Shown here: piece by piece, positions 1 through 6,588 of the stretch
Layout of the letters: each line of letters begins with the position of its first letter
Numbering within the stretch: the stretch's first letter is position 1
Source: a virus
DNA: 32,556 nucleotides
Virus record (IMG/VR): IMGVR_UViG_3300030012_002984
Location: 1-32,556 of that record
Strand: one strand, 5' to 3'
Position numbers and translations under genes: made by a program
The notes under the pieces: generated by a model
Database searches by the model: none
The model's input: the letters and a program-made list of their open reading frames with translations, nothing else
Told to the model about the DNA's origin: nothing

Positions 1-128
1 TCGAGGGCGTCGAACAAGGTCTTATGACACTAGACAAAATATATGTAGCTCTAGTCAATGGAGATGGAATCTATCCGGATCTAGACGAAGAGGAAGGACC
101 TTCAAACCTGGACCACATCGACGTATGA
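1..128 (+). CDS. C-terminal part of small early protein (diverged copy of gene at 32140-32424)
   Basis: The reading frame is open from base 3 and stops at TGA 126-128. It encodes 41 residues, EGVEQGLMTLDKI to NLDHIDV, that match the last 41 residues of the complete 94-residue gene at 32140-32424 with one visible change (L for M). The 5' part lies outside the window. Against the other copy eight codons differ, and seven of those changes are synonymous, so the protein has been under selection in both copies. The C-terminus is strongly acidic (DLDEEEGPSNLDHIDV). I recognise no domain. The stop codon sits in the loop of a perfect hairpin. Confidence 0.8.
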   Translation, partial: EGVEQGLMTLDKIYVALVNGDGIYPDLDEEEGPSNLDHIDV

Positions 129-140
129 TTCGATGTGGTC
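111..140 (+). other. Conserved stop-codon hairpin, copy 1
   Basis: GACCACATCG (111-120) pairs perfectly with CGATGTGGTC (131-140) around a 10-base loop that carries the TGA stop codon. No U-tract follows, so it does not look like an intrinsic terminator. The second copy at 32407-32436 keeps all 10 pairs although two positions in each arm region have changed together. Role unknown: it may affect translation termination, protect the mRNA, or control the downstream Gp88-like gene, whose start is 45 bases away. Confidence 0.85.
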
Positions 141-163
141 ACACCACACCACACCACACCACA
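141..163 (+). repeat. ACACC pentanucleotide tract (4 copies)
   Basis: Four tandem ACACC units plus ACA lie between the hairpin and the ribosome binding site of the Gp88-like gene. The other copy of this locus has six units. The tract is purine/C only and would be unstructured in RNA. Its length differs between copies, as expected for slippage. Confidence 0.9.
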
Positions 164-184
164 AAATAAACAGGAAAAATAATC

Positions 185-919
185 ATGCCTAATAGCGCAC
201 CCAAACACACACATATTATTGACGTACTTGTACAATCAAGTACACGCAACAAAAAAACCGGCAACATCCCGACGGTTATCGTCGGACAAAATACAAAAGA
301 CATCAAAAAATCTTGTCTTGATTCAGGCTGTCCTTTACTCTCTGAAAAGATGGGAGGAGCTGGACAGTATAAACAGCACGGACTAAAGCCGTGTTATGCT
401 CATGCCTCCTCCGTGTCGTGGGCTACCAAATCAATCCTGAAAGCCATTGACAAAGGAAACAAGACGATCAAAGACTACTCGATCAGAGAAGGATTCAGAA
501 TGTCGTCACGTCATGCAAGGTTCTTTCGTTTATCCTCTATAGGTGATTGTTCTTCTCTCTCTCGCAAGGTTATTGATAAGCTCGTGAAGACAGGAAAAGA
601 ATATAACTTGAAACCTCTAGGATATACAGCAGGATGGCGTCAACGACCCGACCTAAAAGACATCGTACTTGCTAGCAATATCACAATGGAAGACGCGGAC
701 ACAGCAGTATCGAAAGGCTGGCGTGCTACTTGTCAAGTCCCGAAAGGAACAAAGAAACGATTCATCACTCCTGCAGGGAATGAAGGAATCGTTTGCCCTG
801 AACAGACACAGAAGAGCACGACACCACGAAACAAAATAACGTGTAACACTTGCGGACTATGCAGTGAAGGCAACCAACACAAAACCAGATTCAAAGTCAT
901 TGGATTTATCAATCACTAA
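185..919 (+). CDS. Gp88/DUF7227-like Cys-rich phage protein
   Basis: A 244-residue protein starting at ATG 185, behind AACAGGA. The pattern resembles the Gp88-like family found in many phages: an N-terminal Cys cluster (C44, C49, C70 in a PCYAH motif), a central RLSSIGDCSSLSRKVIDKLV stretch, a GYTAGWRQRPDL stretch, and a C-terminal cluster with C204 in VCPEQ and C220-x2-C223-x2-C226 (CNTCGLC). The Cys spacing suggests bound metal, zinc or perhaps an iron-sulfur cluster; this is inference. The molecular role of the family is not known to me. It is the first long gene of the early module, and its start region is duplicated at the right end of the window. The family assignment rests on memory of motif layout, without a search. 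Confidence 0.7.
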   Translation: MPNSAPKHTHIIDVLVQSSTRNKKTGNIPTVIVGQNTKDIKKSCLDSGCPLLSEKMGGAGQYKQHGLKPCYAHASSVSWATKSILKAIDKGNKTIKDYSIREGFRMSSRHARFFRLSSIGDCSSLSRKVIDKLVKTGKEYNLKPLGYTAGWRQRPDLKDIVLASNITMEDADTAVSKGWRATCQVPKGTKKRFITPAGNEGIVCPEQTQKSTTPRNKITCNTCGLCSEGNQHKTRFKVIGFINH

Positions 920-933
920 CAGGAGAACACACC

Positions 934-1212
934 ATGAAAACCATAACTCTTATAGGCTATCGTCGAACACTCCATCAAGACATACACTGTCCTGATGGAG
1001 TCACGCGTAGTTTTTACACATACCGAATCGCCTTTCAAAATGGAAAAGGCAAGATCTACCATGCATCAGTATTGTATTGGTACAAGCGAGACATGCACAG
1101 TGTCTCATGCTGTAGCTGTCCTGCTTGGGACTACAAGCGAGTATGCTATCACCGACAAGCAATCATGCAAGATCCAAAGCTACAAGAACTTATCAAAGGA
1201 GACAAGCAATGA
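934..1212 (+). CDS. Small SWIM zinc-finger protein
   Basis: A 92-residue protein with AACAGGAGAACACACC before ATG 934. The C-terminal half carries CxC-x8-CxH: C60, C62, C71 and H73 in SCCSCPAWDYKRVCYH. This fits the SWIM zinc finger (CxCxnCxH), a module that binds DNA or protein partners, for example in Rad51-paralogue partners and some helicases. The N-terminal half (residues 1-55) looks beta-rich and may be a small wing on which the finger sits. It lies in the early operon between the Gp88-like gene and small unknown genes, and its TGA overlaps the next ATG (ATGA). A DNA-binding or adaptor role in early takeover is an inference. Confidence 0.75.
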   Translation: MKTITLIGYRRTLHQDIHCPDGVTRSFYTYRIAFQNGKGKIYHASVLYWYKRDMHSVSCCSCPAWDYKRVCYHRQAIMQDPKLQELIKGDKQ

Positions 1213-1568
1213 GACAAGCACTACCAACATGGCTACCAGTGAAACCCGACTCCTATCACAAGGACGACGATCTCTATGAGGCAGAGCAACACGCGATGAT
1301 CTCGTACTTCGAGACAAGCGAGTACTTTTTGGAGCGATTGACACAAGAGATCGACCGATTCTCTGCCATCGCGATGACGATATGGATGGATACACATCCT
1401 GTAAGACAACAGTATCGACAAGCGATTGCAGACCGAGACCAGCTACAAGGACAAGTACTGTCCATGATACAAGATACACCGAGATACAAGGACTTTATAT
1501 GTCCAGTAACCATGCCCATTATATCATCCATGATAACATCTATTGACTCACAACAGGAGACAACATGA
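1209..1568 (+). CDS. Early hypothetical protein, 119 aa
   Basis: I chose ATG 1209 over the in-frame ATG at 1125 because it has AAAGGAGACAAGCA just before it and forms an ATGA overlap with the preceding gene. The protein (MRQALPTWLPVK...) is helical and acidic in the middle (YEAEQHAMISYFETSEYFLERLTQEIDRF), with a conserved-looking YRQAIADRDQLQGQ stretch that suggests a short coiled coil. I recognise no family. It is translationally coupled on both sides, which points to a polycistronic early mRNA. Confidence 0.75.
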   Translation: MRQALPTWLPVKPDSYHKDDDLYEAEQHAMISYFETSEYFLERLTQEIDRFSAIAMTIWMDTHPVRQQYRQAIADRDQLQGQVLSMIQDTPRYKDFICPVTMPIISSMITSIDSQQETT

Positions 1569-1849
1569 GAACTACAGAAGATCAAAACCTGACATACATC
1601 CTGCGCAAGACATTCGTCTTGCTCAGGGTCGTGTGGCCATACAACACACTGCACACACTGGACGCAGAAGTGAAGAAAGACAAGCATGACAGGATGATTG
1701 TGCTGCTGACAACTGATGATGTGATACAAGCAATCGAGATCGGTCCGGAAGACTATCTCAATGATACCCGACCAGAGCAAGACATCTTGTACAACAAGGT
1801 TCTGAAAACCTTGTCTGACTATTTAAAAGACCAGTACGACTGGAGTTAA
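1565..1849 (+). CDS. Early hypothetical protein, 94 aa
   Basis: It starts at ATG 1565 in an ATGA overlap with the previous stop, behind AACAGGAGACAAC. The protein is MRTTEDQNLTYILRK... and ends in DYLKDQYDWS. It has mixed alpha/beta composition, no Cys pairs and no membrane segment. I recognise no family. Position and coupling place it in the early operon. Ribosome binding site and coupling support it being real; function is unknown. Confidence 0.7.
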   Translation: MRTTEDQNLTYILRKTFVLLRVVWPYNTLHTLDAEVKKDKHDRMIVLLTTDDVIQAIEIGPEDYLNDTRPEQDILYNKVLKTLSDYLKDQYDWS

Positions 1850-1850
1850 C

Positions 1851-2084
1851 ATGACTATCTATATCCTAATGATTGCATGGGAACCATCGCTGCATGGTGT
1901 TGAGTACACGCCTTTCTTCGAAGAGGACAAGGCATACGAACACTTGGTAGATCGACTCGTGGAAGAGAACATCATCAGCCATGGGGACCTAGCATTCCAA
2001 TCTATTCAACAACTAACAGATTCCCATGGTATCTCATGGGATATAACCGTCTCAAAAATGGAGGAGACATGCCCAAAAAACTAA
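1851..2084 (+). CDS. Early hypothetical protein, 77 aa
   Basis: ATG 1851 follows the previous stop by one base, with GGAGTTAAC as ribosome binding site. The protein is acidic (MTIYILMIAWEPSLHG..., EEDKAYEHLVDRLVEEN). Its layout of a short beta-strand, then a helix with acidic residues, then DITVSKMEE is typical of small phage anti-host or accessory proteins, but I recognise no family. The last 16 bases overlap the start of the ribbon-helix-helix gene. Confidence 0.65.
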   Translation: MTIYILMIAWEPSLHGVEYTPFFEEDKAYEHLVDRLVEENIISHGDLAFQSIQQLTDSHGISWDITVSKMEETCPKN

Positions 2085-2308
2085 AGACATACCCGATGAG
2101 TATGGACCCAGAAGTATACAAGCTAGTGCGAGCTATCGCAGAAGCACAGTCAATCACGATGAAGGAAGTGTTTCGCGTTGCGCTCGGGCTGTATGTAGCT
2201 CACAACGTGCACGCTTTCGACGTCATAAAAAAAGGGGACAGGCCACCACAGCCAGTCCCCAACACCATAAAAACTACTAGCCAAGAACAGGAAAAGAACA
2301 ATGACTAG
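2069..2308 (+). CDS. Ribbon-helix-helix (CopG/Arc-like) small DNA-binding protein, putative
   Basis: Start chosen at ATG 2069 (MPKKLKTYPMSMD), which has GGAGGAGAC directly upstream; an earlier in-frame ATG at 2036 lacks a good site. The 79-residue protein has a basic N-terminal beta-strand (KKLKTYPMSMDPEVYKLV) followed by two helices (EVYKLVRAIAEAQ, TMKEVFRVALGLYVAH), the order of a ribbon-helix-helix fold. The tail (residues 50-79) is polar and disordered. Such proteins bind DNA as dimers and often repress early promoters, so it is one candidate for the protein that reads the palindromes at 31423-31808. It overlaps the next gene by 8 bases. A leftward terminator is embedded in its coding sequence. 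Confidence 0.55.
   Translation: MPKKLKTYPMSMDPEVYKLVRAIAEAQSITMKEVFRVALGLYVAHNVHAFDVIKKGDRPPQPVPNTIKTTSQEQEKNND
2227..2260 (-). terminator. Leftward intrinsic terminator inside the RHH gene
   Basis: GGGGAC-A-GGC (2234-2243) pairs with GCC-A-GTCCCC (2251-2260): nine pairs, one A/A mismatch, 7-base loop. Seven A residues (2227-2233) lie on its left, so a leftward transcript would end the hairpin with seven U. On the plus strand no U-tract follows, so rightward early transcription is not expected to stop. It would block leftward (antisense) transcripts that leak from the late module. Confidence 0.7.
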
Positions 2309-4619
2309 CAATAACACCATAACACAATACCTCAGCACAAGCAACACCATCGCAGCAGAAGATATGAGATTCGATGCATCGCTGCACAAAGCACCAGACG
2401 TTGGATGGTACCGAACGAACAAGCTAGACCACTGCACAATCGTGTTGGGATTTAACTTGCATGTACAATCACCTCGTATGATACGCGATCTGTCCGTGAC
2501 TACCAAGGGAAGCAAGACCATCGAATGCGGCAAAAACTATGTCGGTCTCTTCTGCCCAGTCACATGGAATACAAGAGAAGGCAACAGAAGAATCGATGCC
2601 GTCGAATCGATACATGCCATGGTCCTCGACATCGATGGTGTTACGCCAGAAACAACAGAAGACATTCTCTCTCGTCTCAGTCAAGTGTGCTACGTGGCAT
2701 ACACATCCTTCTCCCATCGCTCACCCATCAAGGATGGGAAGGATGCCTTTCGCGTGGTCATTCCCTTCACCCGTCCCTGCACACCAAAAGAGTACAAGAC
2801 CGTGTGGCAGGCCATGCAATCATGCATACCAGAGAACGACATCCAGACCAAAGACCCATCGAGATTGTGGTTCCTGCCGTCGTTCCGAATCGATCGTGCA
2901 GATTCAGCATGGAAAAGACACAACAATGGGCATGCATTGTGTGTAGATAAAATGTTACAATACAAAGCCTCACCCAAAAAGAAAGAAGACAATGGACATA
3001 TGGCTCCAAATACTACTCCTGATATTGCTCCTGCTAATCACGACAACAGCCGATACACGATAGCGCAGGTCCCGGCACACTGGCTGATACAGTGTGACAT
3101 CGATGGAGATACGGTCACTCATCCCTTCTCTTGGTACATCAAGAACTGGAAGAGGCTGCAGAAGAATCGGTCCGGCAATCTCCCATGCTATGCACATGGA
3201 TCCGAGACACATGGCTCTGCATTCATGACACGCAAGATCGATCCGCTCACCAACATCGCACGATACCGATGCACAGAACAGAACTCCAATCGTCGCAATC
3301 TGGACTGTATTGCTACCGATGGTGGCATCGAGATATGCTACGGGAACCGTGGTGCAAGCTGGTCTGCACTCAAGTCACCCGACAATATCTGTGCCATGAT
3401 AGTAGAGATGGGACTGGACATATGGGAATGTGCTGTGCGAAACAAGCCATTCTATGGATCCGAACCTCTGTCCGATTCGCTCGAACTGGAGATCATGACC
3501 AAGATACGGCAGCGTTATTTTGTAGGAAGAGACATCGCACTCATCCGTGTACAGCAGGCCATCCAACTGCACGCCTCACGCAATCGCATCCATCCTATCA
3601 AAGAGTATCTTGATAGCTTGCGATGGGATGGAAAGTTTAGATTGGGTCGTCTCTTCATCGACTTCCTGAAAGCACAGGACACACCGCTCAACCATGTGTA
3701 TGCTATCAAATGGGCGATCTCTGCCGTGGCTCGTATCTACAAACCGGGCTGCAAGGTAGATACAATGGTGGTATTCAATGCACCACAGGGACATGGGAAG
3801 GGTACGTTCTTCAGGACTATGGCCGGAGAATGCACGCGTACAGGATACTCATGGTACAACAGCAGCAAGATAAACATCGGTGAAAAGGATGGACGATCGA
3901 TTCTCTCAACTGCATGGATACATGAGATGGCAGAACTGGCATCGATGGCGAAGAAAGATGCCAACGTAGTCAAGAACTTTCTTGATGAGCAGTACGATAC
4001 ATTCCGTGGGGCCTACCAGAAACACGAGAAGAAGATTGCACGTGGCTGTATCTTCGGGGGATCGGCCAACGATAAAGACATGGCTATCTTCAGGGACCAC
4101 ACTGGCTCACGTAGATACTGGCTCATGGTGCTGCAAGGCAAGGCACACCACATGGCATACAACCCAAAAGATCTCGAAGCCATACGCGACCAGCTATGGG
4201 CTGAGGCTGTGGCTGCATACAAAGACGGCAAAGAATGGTGGCTCACTCCTGAAGAACAACTGCTATCTTCAGAGGAGAACAACAAACACAAGGTCACATC
4301 GATTCATGAGACGATGGTGCAGCAATGGTTGGATGATAACCCATGTCGATATTTCACCATCAAAGAAATGATGGAAGAAGTATACACGGAAGAACTGGAT
4401 CAACCCATCGGACCACCCAAGCGTGTACCTACTGTCGTCCGTCCGATGAGCTACGAGAACTACTATCCCGATCTCCTGAAGAGACTGGATGCTGTACTTC
4501 AGAACTGTGGCAAGGCATGCAGAAGGAATGGCAAGAACCGAAGAGGATGGTGGCAAGCACCCAAGTTTAAAGGGCATATTCTCTGCACACACATACAAGA
4601 TCATGCCATAAAGATTTAA
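2301..4619 (+). CDS. AEP-type primase fused to VapE-like superfamily 3 helicase
   Basis: A 772-residue replication protein. Residues 1-220 look like an archaeo-eukaryotic primase domain: DID at 110-112 (metal-binding DxD), SFSH at 136-139, and DPSRLWFLP with D185 and R188. A Cys/His-containing middle section follows (about 290-350, CYAHGSETHG ... YRCTEQN ... LDC), which may bind zinc. The C-terminal part is a virulence-associated-E type helicase: Walker A APQGHGKGT (about 494-502), an acidic WIHEMAEL motif, a GGSAND sensor-like motif and TGSRRYWLM with the expected arginines. The domain order matches phage and plasmid primase-helicases. With no polymerase gene in the window, it probably starts replication and loads the host polymerase. 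It is the last gene before the terminator at 4628. Start ATG 2301 follows AACAGGAAAAGAACA. Confidence 0.88.
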   Translation: MTSNNTITQYLSTSNTIAAEDMRFDASLHKAPDVGWYRTNKLDHCTIVLGFNLHVQSPRMIRDLSVTTKGSKTIECGKNYVGLFCPVTWNTREGNRRIDAVESIHAMVLDIDGVTPETTEDILSRLSQVCYVAYTSFSHRSPIKDGKDAFRVVIPFTRPCTPKEYKTVWQAMQSCIPENDIQTKDPSRLWFLPSFRIDRADSAWKRHNNGHALCVDKMLQYKASPKKKEDNGHMAPNTTPDIAPANHDNSRYTIAQVPAHWLIQCDIDGDTVTHPFSWYIKNWKRLQKNRSGNLPCYAHGSETHGSAFMTRKIDPLTNIARYRCTEQNSNRRNLDCIATDGGIEICYGNRGASWSALKSPDNICAMIVEMGLDIWECAVRNKPFYGSEPLSDSLELEIMTKIRQRYFVGRDIALIRVQQAIQLHASRNRIHPIKEYLDSLRWDGKFRLGRLFIDFLKAQDTPLNHVYAIKWAISAVARIYKPGCKVDTMVVFNAPQGHGKGTFFRTMAGECTRTGYSWYNSSKINIGEKDGRSILSTAWIHEMAELASMAKKDANVVKNFLDEQYDTFRGAYQKHEKKIARGCIFGGSANDKDMAIFRDHTGSRRYWLMVLQGKAHHMAYNPKDLEAIRDQLWAEAVAAYKDGKEWWLTPEEQLLSSEENNKHKVTSIHETMVQQWLDDNPCRYFTIKEMMEEVYTEELDQPIGPPKRVPTVVRPMSYENYYPDLLKRLDAVLQNCGKACRRNGKNRRGWWQAPKFKGHILCTHIQDHAIKI

Positions 4620-4627
4620 CTTGAACA

Positions 4628-4660
4628 AAAGCCACAGCATATACGTTGTGGCTTTGTTTT
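4628..4660. terminator. Bidirectional intrinsic terminator after primase-helicase
   Basis: AAAGCCACA (4628-4636) pairs perfectly with TGTGGCTTT (4647-4655) around a 10-base loop. GTTTT follows on the plus strand, and TTTTGTTC follows on the minus strand. It ends the rightward early operon 8 bases after its last stop. It can also stop leftward late transcripts that pass 5304 without another visible terminator. Confidence 0.85.
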
Positions 4661-4673
4661 ATGGTGCTATACT
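4646..4673 (+). promoter_or_regulatory. Sigma70-like promoter candidate for the nuclease gene
   Basis: TTGTGG (4646-4651), a 16-base spacer and TATACT (4668-4673) preceded by TG (extended -10, TGCTATACT). It lies 27 bases before ATG 4701, and its -35 box overlaps the terminator's right arm. The arrangement would give the nuclease gene its own transcript right after the operon ends. Confidence 0.5.
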
Positions 4674-4700
4674 ATCTCTTGACTGGACAACGGAGAGAAG

Positions 4701-5327
4701 ATGATACCATTCAGAAAACTACTGCACCAAGGAACCATCGCAGAGCTTGCTGTGATGGAAGAGATAAACAAGGGAAGAGCGATGCAATCTATATACAAGC
4801 AACCTCCATTTGATTATATGATCGCAACACTAGACGTAGGCAAGTACGATCCACACGACATCCATATCTTTTGTGCATACTTAGAAGACATGGGATTACA
4901 CAAGCGAGGCCAACAAATCTGCACAGTAGAAGTCAAGTCTGCAATGAACGGAGGAAGGTATGATACATTCTTTGCTGAGATTATACAGACAAGCACTCAA
5001 GGATACTCAGCATACCTAGTGCATCCACCAACTTGGATTGTGTATGTTGATATCCCAACCAGAAAACACTACTGGTACGATGGAGAAATATTTGCTATAG
5101 CTGTCAAAGCCAGCCACAAGCACAAGTATCAACCCAAAAATCTAAAAGCAGAAGGGATTACTTTTAAAACAACGAGCGAACATTTTGGATACATAGGGTC
5201 CTATAAACAAACAGACGAATGGGATGATATATGTGATCGATATGATGATGTCATCAAAGAACGAATCAATACACGCAAACACACAATCATCTACAAAGAT
5301 TGTTTATTTCTTCCGACGCTTACGTAA
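4701..5327 (+). CDS. PD-(D/E)XK-fold nuclease-like protein
   Basis: A 208-residue protein with CGGAGAGAAG before ATG 4701. The N-terminal helix GTIAELAVMEEINKG (E15), then FDYMI (D38) and TVEVKSAM (E77-x-K79) give the order E...D...ExK of the PD-(D/E)XK nuclease fold; GGRYDTFFAEI follows as the usual post-core helix. The C-terminal half (about 110-208) has no motif I know. The substrate cannot be told: resolvases, exonucleases and restriction-like nucleases share this core. It stands alone between a terminator and the end of the leftward module, and its last 24 bases overlap the convergent basic-protein gene. Confidence 0.6.
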   Translation: MIPFRKLLHQGTIAELAVMEEINKGRAMQSIYKQPPFDYMIATLDVGKYDPHDIHIFCAYLEDMGLHKRGQQICTVEVKSAMNGGRYDTFFAEIIQTSTQGYSAYLVHPPTWIVYVDIPTRKHYWYDGEIFAIAVKASHKHKYQPKNLKAEGITFKTTSEHFGYIGSYKQTDEWDDICDRYDDVIKERINTRKHTIIYKDCLFLPTLT

Positions 5328-5654
5328 TGATGTAGCTCTTTTTCCTGCACTCTTACGAGCAATGTTCTTTCGCTTCTGAGAACTGCTGATCTCTGATGTG
5401 GTCTTTGGTGTCTTGCTAGATACACGTTTCGATGGACGACAATACTGTTTCTTGTTTGTCTTGGCACCACAAGCCTTACCAGTTCTGGTATCCACCCACT
5501 TCTCTTTCTGCCAACGTTTTAAACTGGCACCCTTCTTGCTCTTTCGTACCTTGCCTTTACCCTTGCGACACTTTGCAATCGCCTGACTAGCACGAGCAGA
5601 GGGGAACTTCTTGTATGATCTCTTTACTTTTTTATAGCAGCTATCTTTTGGCAT
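5304..5654 (-). CDS. Highly basic small protein (DUF5872-like)
   Basis: I placed the start at ATG 5654 (MPKDSCYKKVKRSYKKF), giving 116 residues; the longer frame to 5798 would overlap the regulator gene for over 150 bases. The protein is very rich in K and R and carries SLKRWQKEKWVDTRTGKACG followed by YCRPSKRVSSKTPKT, a pattern I associate with a conserved viral family of unknown function (DUF5872, from memory). Its charge suggests binding to DNA or RNA, perhaps as a packaged or virion-linked protein. It is the last gene of the leftward module, overlaps the regulator gene upstream by 14 bases and converges with the nuclease gene. Confidence 0.7.
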   Translation of the reverse strand: MPKDSCYKKVKRSYKKFPSARASQAIAKCRKGKGKVRKSKKGASLKRWQKEKWVDTRTGKACGAKTNKKQYCRPSKRVSSKTPKTTSEISSSQKRKNIARKSAGKRATSLRKRRKK

Positions 5655-5991
5655 TCTCAATCTCCAAGACCAATCGCTCATAATGTTTGCGCAACCAACC
5701 TGGATCTTCGATGACAAGCGCATCAATATACTCTCGTCTCCATTGACGAGCAGCAGCCTTTGGATCCTCTTTGCCTTCAAGCAAATACACAAACTCAATC
5801 CACATCATCTCATACGACACATTCTTCTGCTGTGCTATAGCTTTGAAAAACCACACAAGAGACATAACATGAGGATTATTCCGACTCTTAATCCAGCTAT
5901 ACACAGTGTTAGGATGTATGCCAGCTGATTTTGCTGTGCTCTTTAAATCCCCATGCTGTAAATACATAAACAAAAACTTCTTTATGTGCAT
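5641..5991 (-). CDS. Helix-turn-helix regulator-like protein
   Basis: A 116-residue protein starting at ATG 5991 after GGTGGTAATCA. Residues 13-36 (HGDLKSTAKSAGIHPNTVYSWIKS, given in part) have the shape of a helix-turn-helix: helix, turn at AGIH, recognition helix PNTVYSWI. The rest is helical (WRREYIDALVIEDPGWLRKHYERLVLEIENAKR, in part). It could be a transcription regulator, but small-terminase-like or late-gene-control proteins also use this fold. It is the second-to-last gene of the late module, overlapping the amidase end by 10 bases. If it binds the palindromes in the control region, late expression would feed back on early genes; that link is inference. Confidence 0.6.
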   Translation of the reverse strand: MHIKKFLFMYLQHGDLKSTAKSAGIHPNTVYSWIKSRNNPHVMSLVWFFKAIAQQKNVSYEMMWIEFVYLLEGKEDPKAAARQWRREYIDALVIEDPGWLRKHYERLVLEIENAKR

Positions 5992-6413
5992 TGATTACCA
6001 CCAGAACTAACACGACCTTTGCGATATTGACGCAGCTGTTCAATCAAAAACTTACCACAACAGGCTGTCGCTGCAAACTCTTGATGATAGTACACATCAT
6101 TCCAATCCAAGTCATATGTAAACAACAAAGTCTGTATGTGAGTAACAAGAGCATCGAAACGAAACTTCGGACAATGATAATCTTCAAAGTTACCAGTCAC
6201 GCAAATACCAATGCTGTCTTTGTTTTCACCACGAGTATGTGCACCAGGTTTTTTTAAAGGACGACCCTCTTGTATCTCACCATTATGGTCTACCACATAA
6301 TGATAACCGATGCCCCACCATCCTCTATTCTTATGCCACGAATCGATCTGCTCAACTGTAGTATCAGGTGAAGATGCAGAATGATGGACCACTATTTTTT
6401 TAATGGTCCTCAT
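5982..6413 (-). CDS. N-acetylmuramoyl-L-alanine amidase endolysin (Amidase_2, T7 lysozyme-like)
   Basis: A 143-residue zinc amidase that cuts the bond between N-acetylmuramic acid and L-alanine in peptidoglycan. I chose ATG 6413 over GTG 6428 because GGTGAGG lies 9 bases before it. Motifs: IVVHHSAS (H10, first zinc ligand), SWHKNRGWWGIGYHYVV, PGAHTRG, DSIGICVTGNF, and YYHQEFAATACCGKF with H110 and C118 as the other ligands. The length is close to T7 lysozyme (about 150). The catalytic lysine position of T7 lysozyme appears to be T, as in many other Amidase_2 proteins. There is no signal peptide, so release needs a holin; a membrane protein is encoded at 7066-7305. Confidence 0.92.
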   Translation of the reverse strand: MRTIKKIVVHHSASSPDTTVEQIDSWHKNRGWWGIGYHYVVDHNGEIQEGRPLKKPGAHTRGENKDSIGICVTGNFEDYHCPKFRFDALVTHIQTLLFTYDLDWNDVYYHQEFAATACCGKFLIEQLRQYRKGRVSSGGNQCT

Positions 6414-6588
6414 TGCGTAGATCCTCACCTATATCCGTAGCCAATACACCTAGGACTTCAAGCAAATCATCAATCAGTTCTGCTTTTTCGTCAGCAGTAA
6501 ACCCACCTTTTGCATAGCGAACAAGTTTACCAACCAACGCAAAAATCTTTAGCCAACTCGCTGGCTCAACAGTAATCTTCGGAGACAT
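6400..6588 (-). CDS. Small hypothetical protein in lysis region, 62 aa
   Basis: It starts at ATG 6588 in a TAATG overlap with the preceding gene and ends 14 bases inside the amidase gene. The protein has a mildly hydrophobic N-terminal helix (SWLKIFALVGKLVRYAKGGF) and an acidic C-terminal half (DEKAELIDDLLEVLGVLATD). The helix is too charged for a clear membrane span but could be amphipathic. I recall similar small proteins beside lysis genes in other phages, but I have no function for them. Confidence 0.65.
   Translation of the reverse strand: MSPKITVEPASWLKIFALVGKLVRYAKGGFTADEKAELIDDLLEVLGVLATDIGEDLRNEDH

Larger units (their letters stand above)
1..256. repeat. Left copy of diverged terminal repeat
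   Basis: Bases 1-256 align with 32297-32556 at roughly 93% identity (about 17 substitutions by eye, plus a short length difference around the ACACC tract). The repeat covers the end of the 94-residue gene, the stop-codon hairpin, the ACACC tract and the first 24 codons of the Gp88-like gene. A true direct terminal repeat would normally be identical. The divergence suggests ends from two strains of a circular genome, or a real duplication. Confidence 0.9.

Noticed and set aside
5655-5798. N-terminal extension of the basic protein gene
   Set aside because: It would overlap the regulator gene almost fully and has a composition unlike the rest of the protein; ATG 5654 is preferred.
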